Shown here one piece after another: positions 17,192 to 24,706 of a stretch of DNA of 41,232 nucleotides (within the stretch, counting starts at the first letter, position 1; each line of letters opens with the position of its first letter). The stretch is from assembly GCA_016794625.1 (NCBI GenBank), contig JAEUGY010000063.1:1-41232 (forward strand). Reading direction: 5' to 3'. Both the position numbers and the translations under genes were made by a program. The notes beneath the pieces were generated by a model. That model was not told where the DNA came from and did not search any database. It saw nothing but the letters and a program-made list of their open reading frames with translations. This DNA is from Opitutaceae bacterium. Lineage in GTDB: Bacteria; Verrucomicrobiota; Verrucomicrobiia; Opitutales; Opitutaceae.

Positions 17192-18514
17192 GTGTCATCG
17201 ACCGTCCCTACACCTCAACGACCGCTTTCGCTCGGTGTCATATTCCTGACGCTGTACATCGACCTGATCGGGTTCTCGATCATTTTCCCTCTCGGGCCTG
17301 ATTTGCTTCACCACTACCTGACTGTTGATGGTCAGGAAGGGTTGCTTGGTGCCATGCTGGGGTTTCTGGCGTCGGTCGCGGCTGCACTGGGCAACGATTC
17401 GCACCTTCCGGAAGTGCTTTTCGGCGGCGTGATCAGCTCCCTGTTTTCCATTCTGCAGTTCGTCTTCGCACCGTTTTGGGGCAGCCTGTCCGACAAGCAT
17501 GGCCGCCGACCGGTCCTTCTTTTCACGGTTGCAGGCACTGCGGCGAGCTACCTCCTGTGGGTGCTTTCGGGATCGTTCTGGCTTTTCCTCGCCGCACGTC
17601 TGGTTGGGGGGGCCTTTGGCGGCAACCTTTCTGTCGCCACGGCGGCCGTCGCCGATGTCACGTCGCGCACGGAACGCTCGCGCGCCATGGGGCTGGTCGG
17701 CGCCGCCTTCGGACTTGGACTCGTGACGGGGCCGCTGCTCGGCGCCTACTCCGCGAAGATCGACCTCTCGGTTTTGTATCCTGATCTCCGTGACTGGGGG
17801 GTGAATCCCTTCTCCACGCCGGCCCTGGTCGCGCTCACCATGAGCCTGGTGAACCTGATCTGGATCGGAGCCCGGTTTTCCGAGACGCTTCCCGCGGCGG
17901 CCCGCGGCCGGGCGCGGGAACCGCGCCTGCGCAATCCCGTCGCGGCGCTGCTGGCGGTGGATCGCCCGGAAATCAGGCGCATCAACCTGGTGGCCTTCGT
18001 CTACTCCATCGCGTTTGTGGCCATGGAAGCCTCGCTGGTGTTCCTGAGTGCACAACGATTCGGATACACCGCGTCCGAGAATGGCCTGTTGATGGGCTAC
18101 CTGGGTGTCTGCTCCATTCTGACCCAGGGTGTCGTGGTGCGGCGCCTGCTCGCGCGACGGCCGGAGACGCAGGTCCTAGGCTTCGGCTTGATCAGCTCCA
18201 CCTTAGGACTGCTGACCATTGGCTTCGCCCCGACCCCCTTCGTCCTTTACGCAGGCGTCGGCCTGCTCGCGCTCGGCAGCGGACTGGTCAATCCCGCGTC
18301 GACAGGCTTGATTTCCCTCTATGCGGGTGAGGAAGAACAGGGGCGCGTGCTCGGACTTTTCCGCTCTTTGGGTTCCCTGTCGCGGGCGATCACACCTCTC
18401 TGCGCGGGCGCCTTGTTTTGGACCGCGGGAGCCACCACGGTTTTTGTCGCCAGCGCCGCACTTGCCATCCTCGCCTGGGTGGCCGGCCGGGGCCTGCCTC
18501 AACCGCGTGCCTGA
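17192..18514 (+). CDS. MFS transporter, TetA/DHA1-like
   Basis: The 440-residue protein has the roughly twelve hydrophobic segments of a major facilitator. The first helix opens GVIFLTLYIDLIGFSIIFPL, as in the tetracycline/multidrug antiporter branch. Motif A is present between helices 2 and 3 as GSLSDKHGRRPVLLFT. GLVGAAFGLGLVTGPLLGA matches the motif C region in helix 5 that marks proton antiporters. A proton-driven efflux role is therefore likely, but the substrate cannot be read and calling it tetracycline resistance would go too far. An insertion of about 25 residues lies between helices 1 and 2 (FLASVAAALGNDSHLPEV). The GTG start is supported by GGAGG. Its TGA is followed at once by the ATG of the protease lipoprotein, indicating coupling. 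Confidence 0.88.
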   Translation: MSSTVPTPQRPLSLGVIFLTLYIDLIGFSIIFPLGPDLLHHYLTVDGQEGLLGAMLGFLASVAAALGNDSHLPEVLFGGVISSLFSILQFVFAPFWGSLSDKHGRRPVLLFTVAGTAASYLLWVLSGSFWLFLAARLVGGAFGGNLSVATAAVADVTSRTERSRAMGLVGAAFGLGLVTGPLLGAYSAKIDLSVLYPDLRDWGVNPFSTPALVALTMSLVNLIWIGARFSETLPAAARGRAREPRLRNPVAALLAVDRPEIRRINLVAFVYSIAFVAMEASLVFLSAQRFGYTASENGLLMGYLGVCSILTQGVVVRRLLARRPETQVLGFGLISSTLGLLTIGFAPTPFVLYAGVGLLALGSGLVNPASTGLISLYAGEEEQGRVLGLFRSLGSLSRAITPLCAGALFWTAGATTVFVASAALAILAWVAGRGLPQPRA

Positions 18515-19750
18515 ATGAATGCCAGGCCGGTTGAGCGGGTCTGCCCCCTCCATCACCGCGACCCTTTCCGCCAGGGCTGGTCGGGCCTGCTGCTCGTCCT
18601 CGGCCTGCTCCTGATCGGCCCCGGCTGCACCTTGCTGCGCCGGGACCCGACCCCAGGGCGCACCACGTTTGACGCTCCGCTTTCCAGTGTACCGGCCACC
18701 CTGACGGCGAACACGCTGATGGTGGAACTAACGTGGGACAAATTCGGCCCTTGGCGTTTTCTCGTCGATACGGGTTCTTCGGTCACCCTGGTCTCTCCCG
18801 AATTCGCGGCGCGCTATGTCACCGCCACTCCCACGACCCAGACGCCCAAGGTCAATGTGCGCAGCGCCTCGGGAGAAACCACTCAGTTGACCGGCGTCAC
18901 CGTGCGTCGCATCTCGGTGGGCGAAGTCCGTTTCGATCAGGTTCCGGCTCTCATCTACGACTTCACGGAGCTTTCCGATCATTTTGGCGAAAGAATCGAT
19001 GGGGTGCTTGGGTTCCCGCTGTTCCGCCAAACCGTGCTCACACTCGACTACCCGCAGTCGCGCATCCTCCTGACGCGCGCCGCCGGATCATCGACACTCC
19101 AGCCCGGCGCGCGCATCTCGTTCGACACGACGACAAAGACTCCCTTGATTCCGATCGATTTGGACGGCCAGACGTTGGTCGCGCTGGTGGATTCGGGTAG
19201 CGATGGTGGGCTCCACCTCAACCCGGTCGGTCTGACGACTCGCTTCCTGCACGGCCCGGTGCCTGGAGGTGTGCTGGCCACTCTGTCAGGGGAACGCAGC
19301 CAGGAGTTGGGACGCCTCAACGGACTGCTCAAAGTTGGCGCCTATTCGCTTCCCAATCCAGTCATCGACATGACCGATGAGCTTTCGTCGATCGGAGGCT
19401 CCATTCTTCGGAACTTTGTCGTCACGTTCGACCAGCTGCGGGGAGAGATCACGCTCTTTCGTGAGTCCCTCGCCCCCATCGTCAGTCCGGCTTTGCGCAG
19501 TGCCGGGCTCAGCTTCAAACGCACTCCGGCGTATTGGCGCGTGGTCGCCGTGATTCCTGGTTCACCCGCCGAGCGTGCGGGCGTGCGTGTCGGCGATTTG
19601 GTGACGCGCATCGACGACGAACCCGTCGCCGTCTGGCCGCTGCAACGCTACGAGACGCGCATCGCGCAGGCGGACGTGATCGATCTGACCTTTCTGCACG
19701 GGCGCGACGAAACCATCCTCACGGTGCCTGTCTTTGAGCTGGTTCCCTAA
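18515..19750 (+). CDS. Lipoprotein with two retropepsin-like motifs and a C-terminal PDZ domain
   Basis: The 411-residue protein begins with a hydrophobic stretch and lipobox-like LIGPGC, predicting a lipid-anchored envelope protein. A first aspartic-protease-like motif FLVDTGSSVTLVS has Asp85; a second, ALVDSGSDGGLHL, has Asp226. GVLGFPLF after the first and GSILRNFVVTFDQ after the second fit the hydrophobic-hydrophobic-Gly element of retropepsin-like folds. Residues about 335-405 form a PDZ domain (VVAVIPGSPAERAGVRVGDL, then VTRIDDEPV). This matches the bacterial aspartyl-protease/PDZ family, whose activity is mostly untested. The ATG starts directly after the MFS stop. It converges on the rRNA methyltransferase gene with 12 bases between stops. 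Confidence 0.85.
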   Translation: MNARPVERVCPLHHRDPFRQGWSGLLLVLGLLLIGPGCTLLRRDPTPGRTTFDAPLSSVPATLTANTLMVELTWDKFGPWRFLVDTGSSVTLVSPEFAARYVTATPTTQTPKVNVRSASGETTQLTGVTVRRISVGEVRFDQVPALIYDFTELSDHFGERIDGVLGFPLFRQTVLTLDYPQSRILLTRAAGSSTLQPGARISFDTTTKTPLIPIDLDGQTLVALVDSGSDGGLHLNPVGLTTRFLHGPVPGGVLATLSGERSQELGRLNGLLKVGAYSLPNPVIDMTDELSSIGGSILRNFVVTFDQLRGEITLFRESLAPIVSPALRSAGLSFKRTPAYWRVVAVIPGSPAERAGVRVGDLVTRIDDEPVAVWPLQRYETRIAQADVIDLTFLHGRDETILTVPVFELVP

Positions 19751-19762
19751 CGAACCGTCGAC

Positions 19763-21070
19763 TCAAGCCCGCCGACGGAGGCGAAACGCGCCGGCCCCAT
19801 CCGTCCCGGTTTCCCAAGGACGAGAACGGGCCTGCGCCTCCAACGTCCAAAGTCCGCCCGCCGAAGCGATAAACCCCTCCACCACCTGCTCATTCTCCTC
19901 CGCGTCGAGACTGCACGTCGAATACACCAAACGCCCCCCCGGCGAAACGAGGGCGGCCGCCGCGCGCAACAGGCTCGCCTGCTGACGCGCATGGCTTGCG
20001 AAATCTCCCGGCTGCAGACGCCACTTCACGTCCACTCGATGCCTCATCACTCCCGTATTGGAACACGGCACGTCTACCAAGACGCCAGGGAAGGTCTCGG
20101 GAAACCCGCGACGCGCGAGCTCCTTGCCCGGCATTTTAAGCAAATCCACTGCAACGCAGATCGCCTCCACCGTGCGTACCCGGGCGAGATTCTCCTTGAG
20201 GCGCTCGATCCGCAGCCCCGGCAGCTCCAGGGCAAAAACCCGCCCGCGCTGCAGACGGTCGGCGATCAACAGGCTCTTGCCACCCGGCGCGGCACACGCA
20301 TCCACCAGCGCCTCGCCCGGCACCGGTTCGAGGAGGTCCACCGCCAAACGGGTCGAAGGATCTTGCAGGTAGATTTGGCCCGACTTGAGCAACGGCTCAA
20401 TTTCGCCCCAGCGTCCGGGCGGGAGCTCAAAAAACTCCGGCTGAGAGGTCGGTACAAACCACTCCGGAGGCAACGAGGTTGCATCACGCCACCGTGCGTG
20501 CATGGGGCCAGGGGTTTGATGAAGGGCGAGTAGCGACCGGGTCGGCCCCTCGCCCCAAGCGCTGATCCAGCGGCGAACCAGCCACTCCGGATGAGAAAAG
20601 GCATCCGCCAGCGCGGTCCCGGTGAGCGAGGAGGCGTCGAGGGGCGCACTCAAACCCACCGCCATCTTGCGCAGCACGGCATTGACCAAGCGTGCCTCGG
20701 ACGGACTCGCCATGGCTTTGGCCTGTTCGACGGCATGGTGTACGACCCGGGCGACATGGCCATCCTCCCCTCCTTCAATCAACTCAAAGCCCGCCACTAA
20801 CAAAAGCGCACGCAGCCGCATCCGCGGGGGGCTCGACACCCAGCGCTCCAACTCCCGTTCAAGCCGCCCCAAGTGGCGAAGGGTGCCAAAAAACAGGTGC
20901 TGCACCCGGGCGCGTTCGACCCGCGAAAGGTCCTTCGGCAACCCCTCCAGCAGTGAATCGGCCCGTTCGGATTGCTCCAACCATCGCAACAAAAGCCGGA
21001 CTGCCGCCGCCCAGGCCGGAGAGACCGGAGACGAAGAACGGGGGGGCGGGGAAAGGGGTCGGTCCGACAT
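19763..21070 (-). CDS. rsmB: RsmB/NOP2/Sun-family RNA m5C methyltransferase
   Basis: The 435-residue protein combines an N-terminal NusB-like helical RNA-binding domain (residues about 25-155, HLFFGTLRHLGRLERELERW, then LVNAVLRKMA) with a C-terminal SAM-dependent domain. Motif I is VDACAAPGGKSLLIADRL. The two cysteines of m5C chemistry are in VDVPCSNTGVMRHR and LVYSTCSLDAEENE. RsmB methylates C967 of 16S rRNA in E. coli; the fused NusB-like domain supports RsmB over RsmF. The ATG at 21068-21070 leaves a short Pro/Ser-rich leader; an upstream start at 21109 would add 13 residues. It diverges from the giant greA-like gene with 142 bases between the starts. Confidence 0.9.
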   Translation of the reverse strand: MSDRPLSPPPRSSSPVSPAWAAAVRLLLRWLEQSERADSLLEGLPKDLSRVERARVQHLFFGTLRHLGRLERELERWVSSPPRMRLRALLLVAGFELIEGGEDGHVARVVHHAVEQAKAMASPSEARLVNAVLRKMAVGLSAPLDASSLTGTALADAFSHPEWLVRRWISAWGEGPTRSLLALHQTPGPMHARWRDATSLPPEWFVPTSQPEFFELPPGRWGEIEPLLKSGQIYLQDPSTRLAVDLLEPVPGEALVDACAAPGGKSLLIADRLQRGRVFALELPGLRIERLKENLARVRTVEAICVAVDLLKMPGKELARRGFPETFPGVLVDVPCSNTGVMRHRVDVKWRLQPGDFASHARQQASLLRAAAALVSPGGRLVYSTCSLDAEENEQVVEGFIASAGGLWTLEAQARSRPWETGTDGAGAFRLRRRA

Positions 21071-21212
21071 GCGCGGCCCGGAGGGTGGCGTACCGTGGGT
21101 TTTTGCCAAGGCCTATCGCCCAACCGCTTCACCTTTCCCCAGAACGGTCTGGTTGACATCCGCGGGGCGGCTAGGATGTGCTCTCAGGTTCAGAACTCAC
21201 AAACTTTTGCTT

Positions 21213-23060
21213 ATGAACTCGGACTCTGTCACCGCGCTTTTAGCCAAGAACCCGTCTCTCAAGACGGCCAAATCCAAACTGGAAGCGATGGAACCGGGTG
21301 CCTACGTCATCCACCGGAGCTGGGGCTTCGGACAAATCAAGTCCTACGACGATTCCACCCAGAAGCTCATCATCGACTTTGCGTCCAAGAAGAGCCACGC
21401 GATGGATCCGGCATTCTGCCTGACCACCATGGATGTGCTCCATCCCAAGCATCTGCTCGTGCGGAAAGAGACCGACTCGGCACAGATCGCTTCGTTGATC
21501 GACAAAGATCCCGCCCAGCTCGTCGTGGAGGCCCTCCAAGCCTACCCCAACAACGCAACGACGGCGATCGACCTCGAAATCACCCTTGCTCAGGCCATTG
21601 GAGAGGATCGCTTCAAGAAATGGTGGGCGACCGCAAAGAAAGCGATCGCGAAGGACCCGCGGATCGCCGTCCCCGTCAAGAAGACAGAGTGCTACGTGTT
21701 GCGCGAAATCCCGGTGTCCGCCGAGGATGAAATTCTGGAGAGCTTCAATGGCACCCGCTCGGCCCGCCGACGTATCCAACTGGCTGAGCAGCTGGTCAAC
21801 GCCGCCGAAAAGGGCGAAACCAAGACCGATCTCACCGCCATCCTGGCCGGCGTTTCGGAGTCGGTGAAGGACTCCAATCAGCTCGACGCCGCCGAACGTC
21901 TCTACGGCGCGGCGGTGCGCGACGATCTTGCCGCGCTGGCCAAAGTGGATGCCACCGGACTTGAGCCGACCCAGGCCGCCCTGATCGCCAATCCGCGGGA
22001 TTTGCCCGCGATCGCAGAAAAGATCCCGGTTCAGTTTCAGTCGCGCTTCCTCGGCTTGGTCCTCCAGACCCACCCGATTGAGGCGCGAGACATCGTCTTT
22101 AACCTGCTCAAGACCTCACAGGGGAAGTTCACCACCGAATGCATCAATTTCCTCGTGGAAAATGGGCATACCGACGAATTGGCTGCCGTGCTCAAGCGCT
22201 GGCAAACCGAACAAAATCTGCGCGCGCCCGTTCTCCTGTGGATCGTCAAGAATCGTCACTCAAAGAAATTTGCCAAGCTGTTGAATGACATGATCACCCC
22301 TCGTTTGCTCAATGCGATTTTCTTCGCCATTGACTACGAGGCGCTGCAATCCGCCTCGGCGCGGCGCATTCCGCTCGGCGACATCTTGAGTGAGGACACG
22401 GACCTCATTGGTGATCTCCTCTCGACCGCCGACCCTGAAACCGCTCGCGATCTCGCCAATACCTTGATGCTGAATCAAGGGTTCGAGGAACTGACGAAAA
22501 AGTCGCTGCTCGCGCGCTTCATCAAAATCTTCCCGAGCATCCAATCGTTGGTCGCCACCGATGCGGAATCGAAGGAGGAGCAGCTCTTGGTCTCGCGCGG
22601 AAGTTACGAACGGAAACGCGAAGAGTACGAGAGCATCGTCTCGCGCAAAATTCCGGAGAATTCCAAAGCCATTGCCACCGCCCGCGAACACGGAGATCTC
22701 AAGGAGAACTCCGAGTACAAGATGGCCAAGCAGGATCAACAGGTACTCATGGCCCAGAAGAGTTTGCTGGAAAAGGACCTCGGTCGGGCTCGGATCACCG
22801 ATTTCAAGGACGCCACCGTCGACCAGATCAGCGCGGGGAGCATCGTGGAAATCAAGAGCACGACAACGAACAGCGTATCGCGCTACACAATCCTGGGTGC
22901 CTGGGACAGTGATCCCGAGAATCACGTCATCGCCTACAAGACACCGCTCGGCCTCGCTCTGCTCTCCAAGAAAGTAGGCGATCAGGTGAAGGTGAAAATC
23001 GGAAGCTCGGAAGACAGCTATGTGGTGACGGGCATTTCCCGTTACGCCGACCAGGCCTGA
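21213..23060 (+). CDS. Giant GreA/GreB-type transcription elongation factor with long N-terminal extension
   Basis: The 615-residue protein is about four times the length of ordinary GreA. The C-terminal 155 residues are a recognisable Gre factor: a coiled coil with REHGDLKENSEYKMAKQDQQ, in which the tip acids Asp495 and Glu498 are conserved, then the FKBP-like domain (SRYTILGAWDSDPENHV, then TPLGLALLSKKVGDQVKV). It should enter the RNA polymerase secondary channel and rescue backtracked complexes by stimulating transcript cleavage. Residues 28-60 (GAYVIHRSWGFGQIKSYDD) resemble the CarD/TRCF polymerase-interacting SH3-like fold. Residues about 90-440 are helical and resemble TPR-like repeats without a clear motif. 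Chlamydial GreA also has a long extension of this kind. The ATG at 21213 precedes a plausible N-terminus. Confidence 0.85.
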   Translation: MNSDSVTALLAKNPSLKTAKSKLEAMEPGAYVIHRSWGFGQIKSYDDSTQKLIIDFASKKSHAMDPAFCLTTMDVLHPKHLLVRKETDSAQIASLIDKDPAQLVVEALQAYPNNATTAIDLEITLAQAIGEDRFKKWWATAKKAIAKDPRIAVPVKKTECYVLREIPVSAEDEILESFNGTRSARRRIQLAEQLVNAAEKGETKTDLTAILAGVSESVKDSNQLDAAERLYGAAVRDDLAALAKVDATGLEPTQAALIANPRDLPAIAEKIPVQFQSRFLGLVLQTHPIEARDIVFNLLKTSQGKFTTECINFLVENGHTDELAAVLKRWQTEQNLRAPVLLWIVKNRHSKKFAKLLNDMITPRLLNAIFFAIDYEALQSASARRIPLGDILSEDTDLIGDLLSTADPETARDLANTLMLNQGFEELTKKSLLARFIKIFPSIQSLVATDAESKEEQLLVSRGSYERKREEYESIVSRKIPENSKAIATAREHGDLKENSEYKMAKQDQQVLMAQKSLLEKDLGRARITDFKDATVDQISAGSIVEIKSTTTNSVSRYTILGAWDSDPENHVIAYKTPLGLALLSKKVGDQVKVKIGSSEDSYVVTGISRYADQA

Positions 23061-23077
23061 ACGCACGGTTCCGTCCG

Positions 23078-23105
23078 GCCCGTGCACTCCATCGGGGTGC
23101 CGGGC
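23078..23105 (+). terminator. Strong hairpin after the greA-like gene
   Basis: GCCCG (23078-23082) and GCAC (23084-23087) pair with GTGC (23097-23100) and CGGGC (23101-23105), with one bulged T, 17 bases after the stop codon. There is no T-tract, so it may be a 3'-end stabiliser or a Rho-linked site rather than an intrinsic terminator. Confidence 0.35.
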
Positions 23106-23358
23106 ACGACACCGGAGGTGGTTCAAGGCGCGGTCAACCCCGAGTCCAAGCCAGCCTGAAGATCGACTTCTCAGTCCGCGCCTGCCATGGCGGACTCTTC
23201 AAAGCCCTATCTCGTAACTTCTTACAAAGAAGATGTCGGCGACGGCCCGAGGTTGACCGCATCGAGGAGCCATCGGGTTGACCCGCGTGTGGAGATCGTG
23301 AGTCGAACTCATAGCCGGATGGTTGACGCCCGGCAGTCATGTGAACATACCGAACTCC
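23106..23358. other. Intergenic region between greA-like gene and DUF4870 gene
   Basis: I see no gene in these 253 bases. A minus-strand TGAGTTCGACTCA around 23301-23313 looks like a tRNA T-arm, but no acceptor or anticodon stem can be built around it. The region presumably carries the promoter of the following gene. Confidence 0.35.
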
Positions 23359-23739
23359 ATGGACTCCAGCTCTTCCCCCTCCAGCCCGTCCCCTGCCAGT
23401 TCCTCGAATGATGCCAAAACGTGGGCGATGCTCTGCCACCTTTCGGCCCTCGCCGGTTTCATCATTCCTGTCGGAAATATCATCGGCCCCCTCATCGTCT
23501 GGCAGATCAAGAAGACTGAATTCCCGCAGGTCGACGACCAGGGCAAGGAGTCCTTGAACTTTCAGATCACGGTGCTGCTCGCCGCGATCGTTTCGTTCGT
23601 CCTGATGTTTGTGGTCATCGGCATTTTCCTGCTCGCGGCCGTCGGCATCGCCAACCTGGTCTTCATCATCATCGCCACGCTCCGGGCGAACCAAGGCGAG
23701 TTGTACAAGTATCCGTTCAATCTTCGCCTGATCAAGTGA
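23359..23739 (+). CDS. DUF4870 (Tic20-like) small membrane protein
   Basis: The 126-residue protein has a Ser/Pro-rich N-terminus and then three hydrophobic segments. The first includes WAMLCHLSALAGFIIPVGN, the second follows ESLNFQITVLLAAIVSFVLM, and the third is LLAAVGIANLVFIIIATLRA. The motifs MLCHLSAL, NIIGPLIVWQIKK and KESLNFQ are hallmarks of DUF4870 proteins, which are inner-membrane proteins of unknown function. The ATG at 23359 is used because the conserved part follows it; a GTG at 23341 would add six residues. The following ArsR-methyltransferase gene starts seven bases after its stop, which suggests an operon. Confidence 0.85.
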   Translation: MDSSSSPSSPSPASSSNDAKTWAMLCHLSALAGFIIPVGNIIGPLIVWQIKKTEFPQVDDQGKESLNFQITVLLAAIVSFVLMFVVIGIFLLAAVGIANLVFIIIATLRANQGELYKYPFNLRLIK

Positions 23740-23746
23740 GTCTCGC

Positions 23747-24706
23747 GTGCGAAGCGTAAACGCCAGCTGGGACCTCCTCAAGCTCCTTGCCGATCCGACC
23801 CGTCTGAGGCTTCTGGCGCTCCTGCTCCGGGAAGAGCTTTCCGTAGCGGAGCTTCAGGACATCCTCGGCATGGCGCAATCGCGCATCTCCTCCCAGCTGG
23901 CCCTGCTGCGGCAGTCGGACCTCGTATCCGACCGGCGCGACGGCAAGAAGGCCTTCTACTCACTGCGCAGCGGACTGCCGGCCGCACAGTTGAATCTCCT
24001 GCGCGCCGCGTGGGATGCGGTGTCGCCCGAACTGGTCGAGGATCAGGGCAATCTCGACCGGGTCCTGGCAAGACGGCGGGCGCATCAGGAGCAATATTTC
24101 AACCTCATCGCCGGCAAACTCGGCCGAAACTATTGCCCGGGCCGTTCCTGGCAGGCGATCGGGCATCTCGCCCTCCGCCTCGCTCCGCCCATTGACGTTG
24201 CGGATCTGGGAGCCGGTGAGGGCCTCATTTCCCAGCTCCTGGCGCGTCGAGTCAAACAGGTCTGGTGTATCGACAATTCCCCTCGGATGGTCGAAGTGGG
24301 AACCGAGCTCGCCACCAAGAACGGCCTGAGCAACCTCACCTACCGTCTGGGCGACATTGAGCAGGTGCCGCTGCCGGACCGTTCAGTCGACCTGGCGATT
24401 CTCAGTCAGGCGCTGCACCATGCGAGGCATCCCCAAACCGCGGTGCGCGAGGCCTTCCGCATTCTCCGGGAGGGTGGCCAGCTGGTGGTTCTCGATCTGA
24501 AGGAACACGGGTTTGAGAAAGCGCGCGAGCTCTATGCCGATGTCTGGCTTGGCTTCAAGGAGACCGCCCTGCACGGATTCCTCCGCGGAGCCGGCTTTGA
24601 ACAGGTGGAGGTCTCCATCGTGGCAAAGGAGGACGGAGAGCCGGGATTTGAGACCATCCTGGCGAGCGGACAGAAGCCGACTGGGTCGTCCGTCAGTCCA
24701 CCTTGA
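23747..24706 (+). CDS. ArsR-family regulator fused to a SAM-dependent methyltransferase
   Basis: The 319-residue protein has an N-terminal winged helix (residues 5-75: LLKLLADPTRLRLLALLLRE, LGMAQSRISSQLALLRQSDL, RDGKKAFYSLRSG) like ArsR/SmtB repressors. A class I methyltransferase domain occupies about 130-315, with motif I VADLGAGEGLISQL, WCIDNSPRMVEVG, SVDLAILSQALHHA and a downstream LREGGQLVVLDLKEHG. No clear metal-binding cysteine pair is seen in the HTH part. From memory, SahR, an ArsR-family sensor of S-adenosylhomocysteine, has relatives fused to a methyltransferase domain, so the second domain might sense SAM or SAH rather than methylate. No methionine-cycle gene is adjacent to confirm this. 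The start is a GTG. The 3' end overlaps convergent ptsI by 14 bases. Confidence 0.88.
   Translation: MRSVNASWDLLKLLADPTRLRLLALLLREELSVAELQDILGMAQSRISSQLALLRQSDLVSDRRDGKKAFYSLRSGLPAAQLNLLRAAWDAVSPELVEDQGNLDRVLARRRAHQEQYFNLIAGKLGRNYCPGRSWQAIGHLALRLAPPIDVADLGAGEGLISQLLARRVKQVWCIDNSPRMVEVGTELATKNGLSNLTYRLGDIEQVPLPDRSVDLAILSQALHHARHPQTAVREAFRILREGGQLVVLDLKEHGFEKARELYADVWLGFKETALHGFLRGAGFEQVEVSIVAKEDGEPGFETILASGQKPTGSSVSPP

Noticed and set aside
17192..18514. Calling the MFS protein a tetracycline resistance determinant
   Set aside because: Only general MFS antiporter motifs are seen; the similarity to TetA is at family level and says nothing reliable about substrate.
21153..21177. Promoter for the greA-like gene: TTGACA and TAGGAT
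   Set aside because: The spacing between the two hexamers is only 13 bases, too short for a standard sigma-70 promoter; the -35-like hexamer may still be used with a different -10.
23281..23330. Minus-strand tRNA-like T-arm (TGAGTTCGACTCA)
   Set aside because: No acceptor stem, D arm or anticodon stem can be built at tRNA distances; it is probably chance or a remnant too degraded to call.
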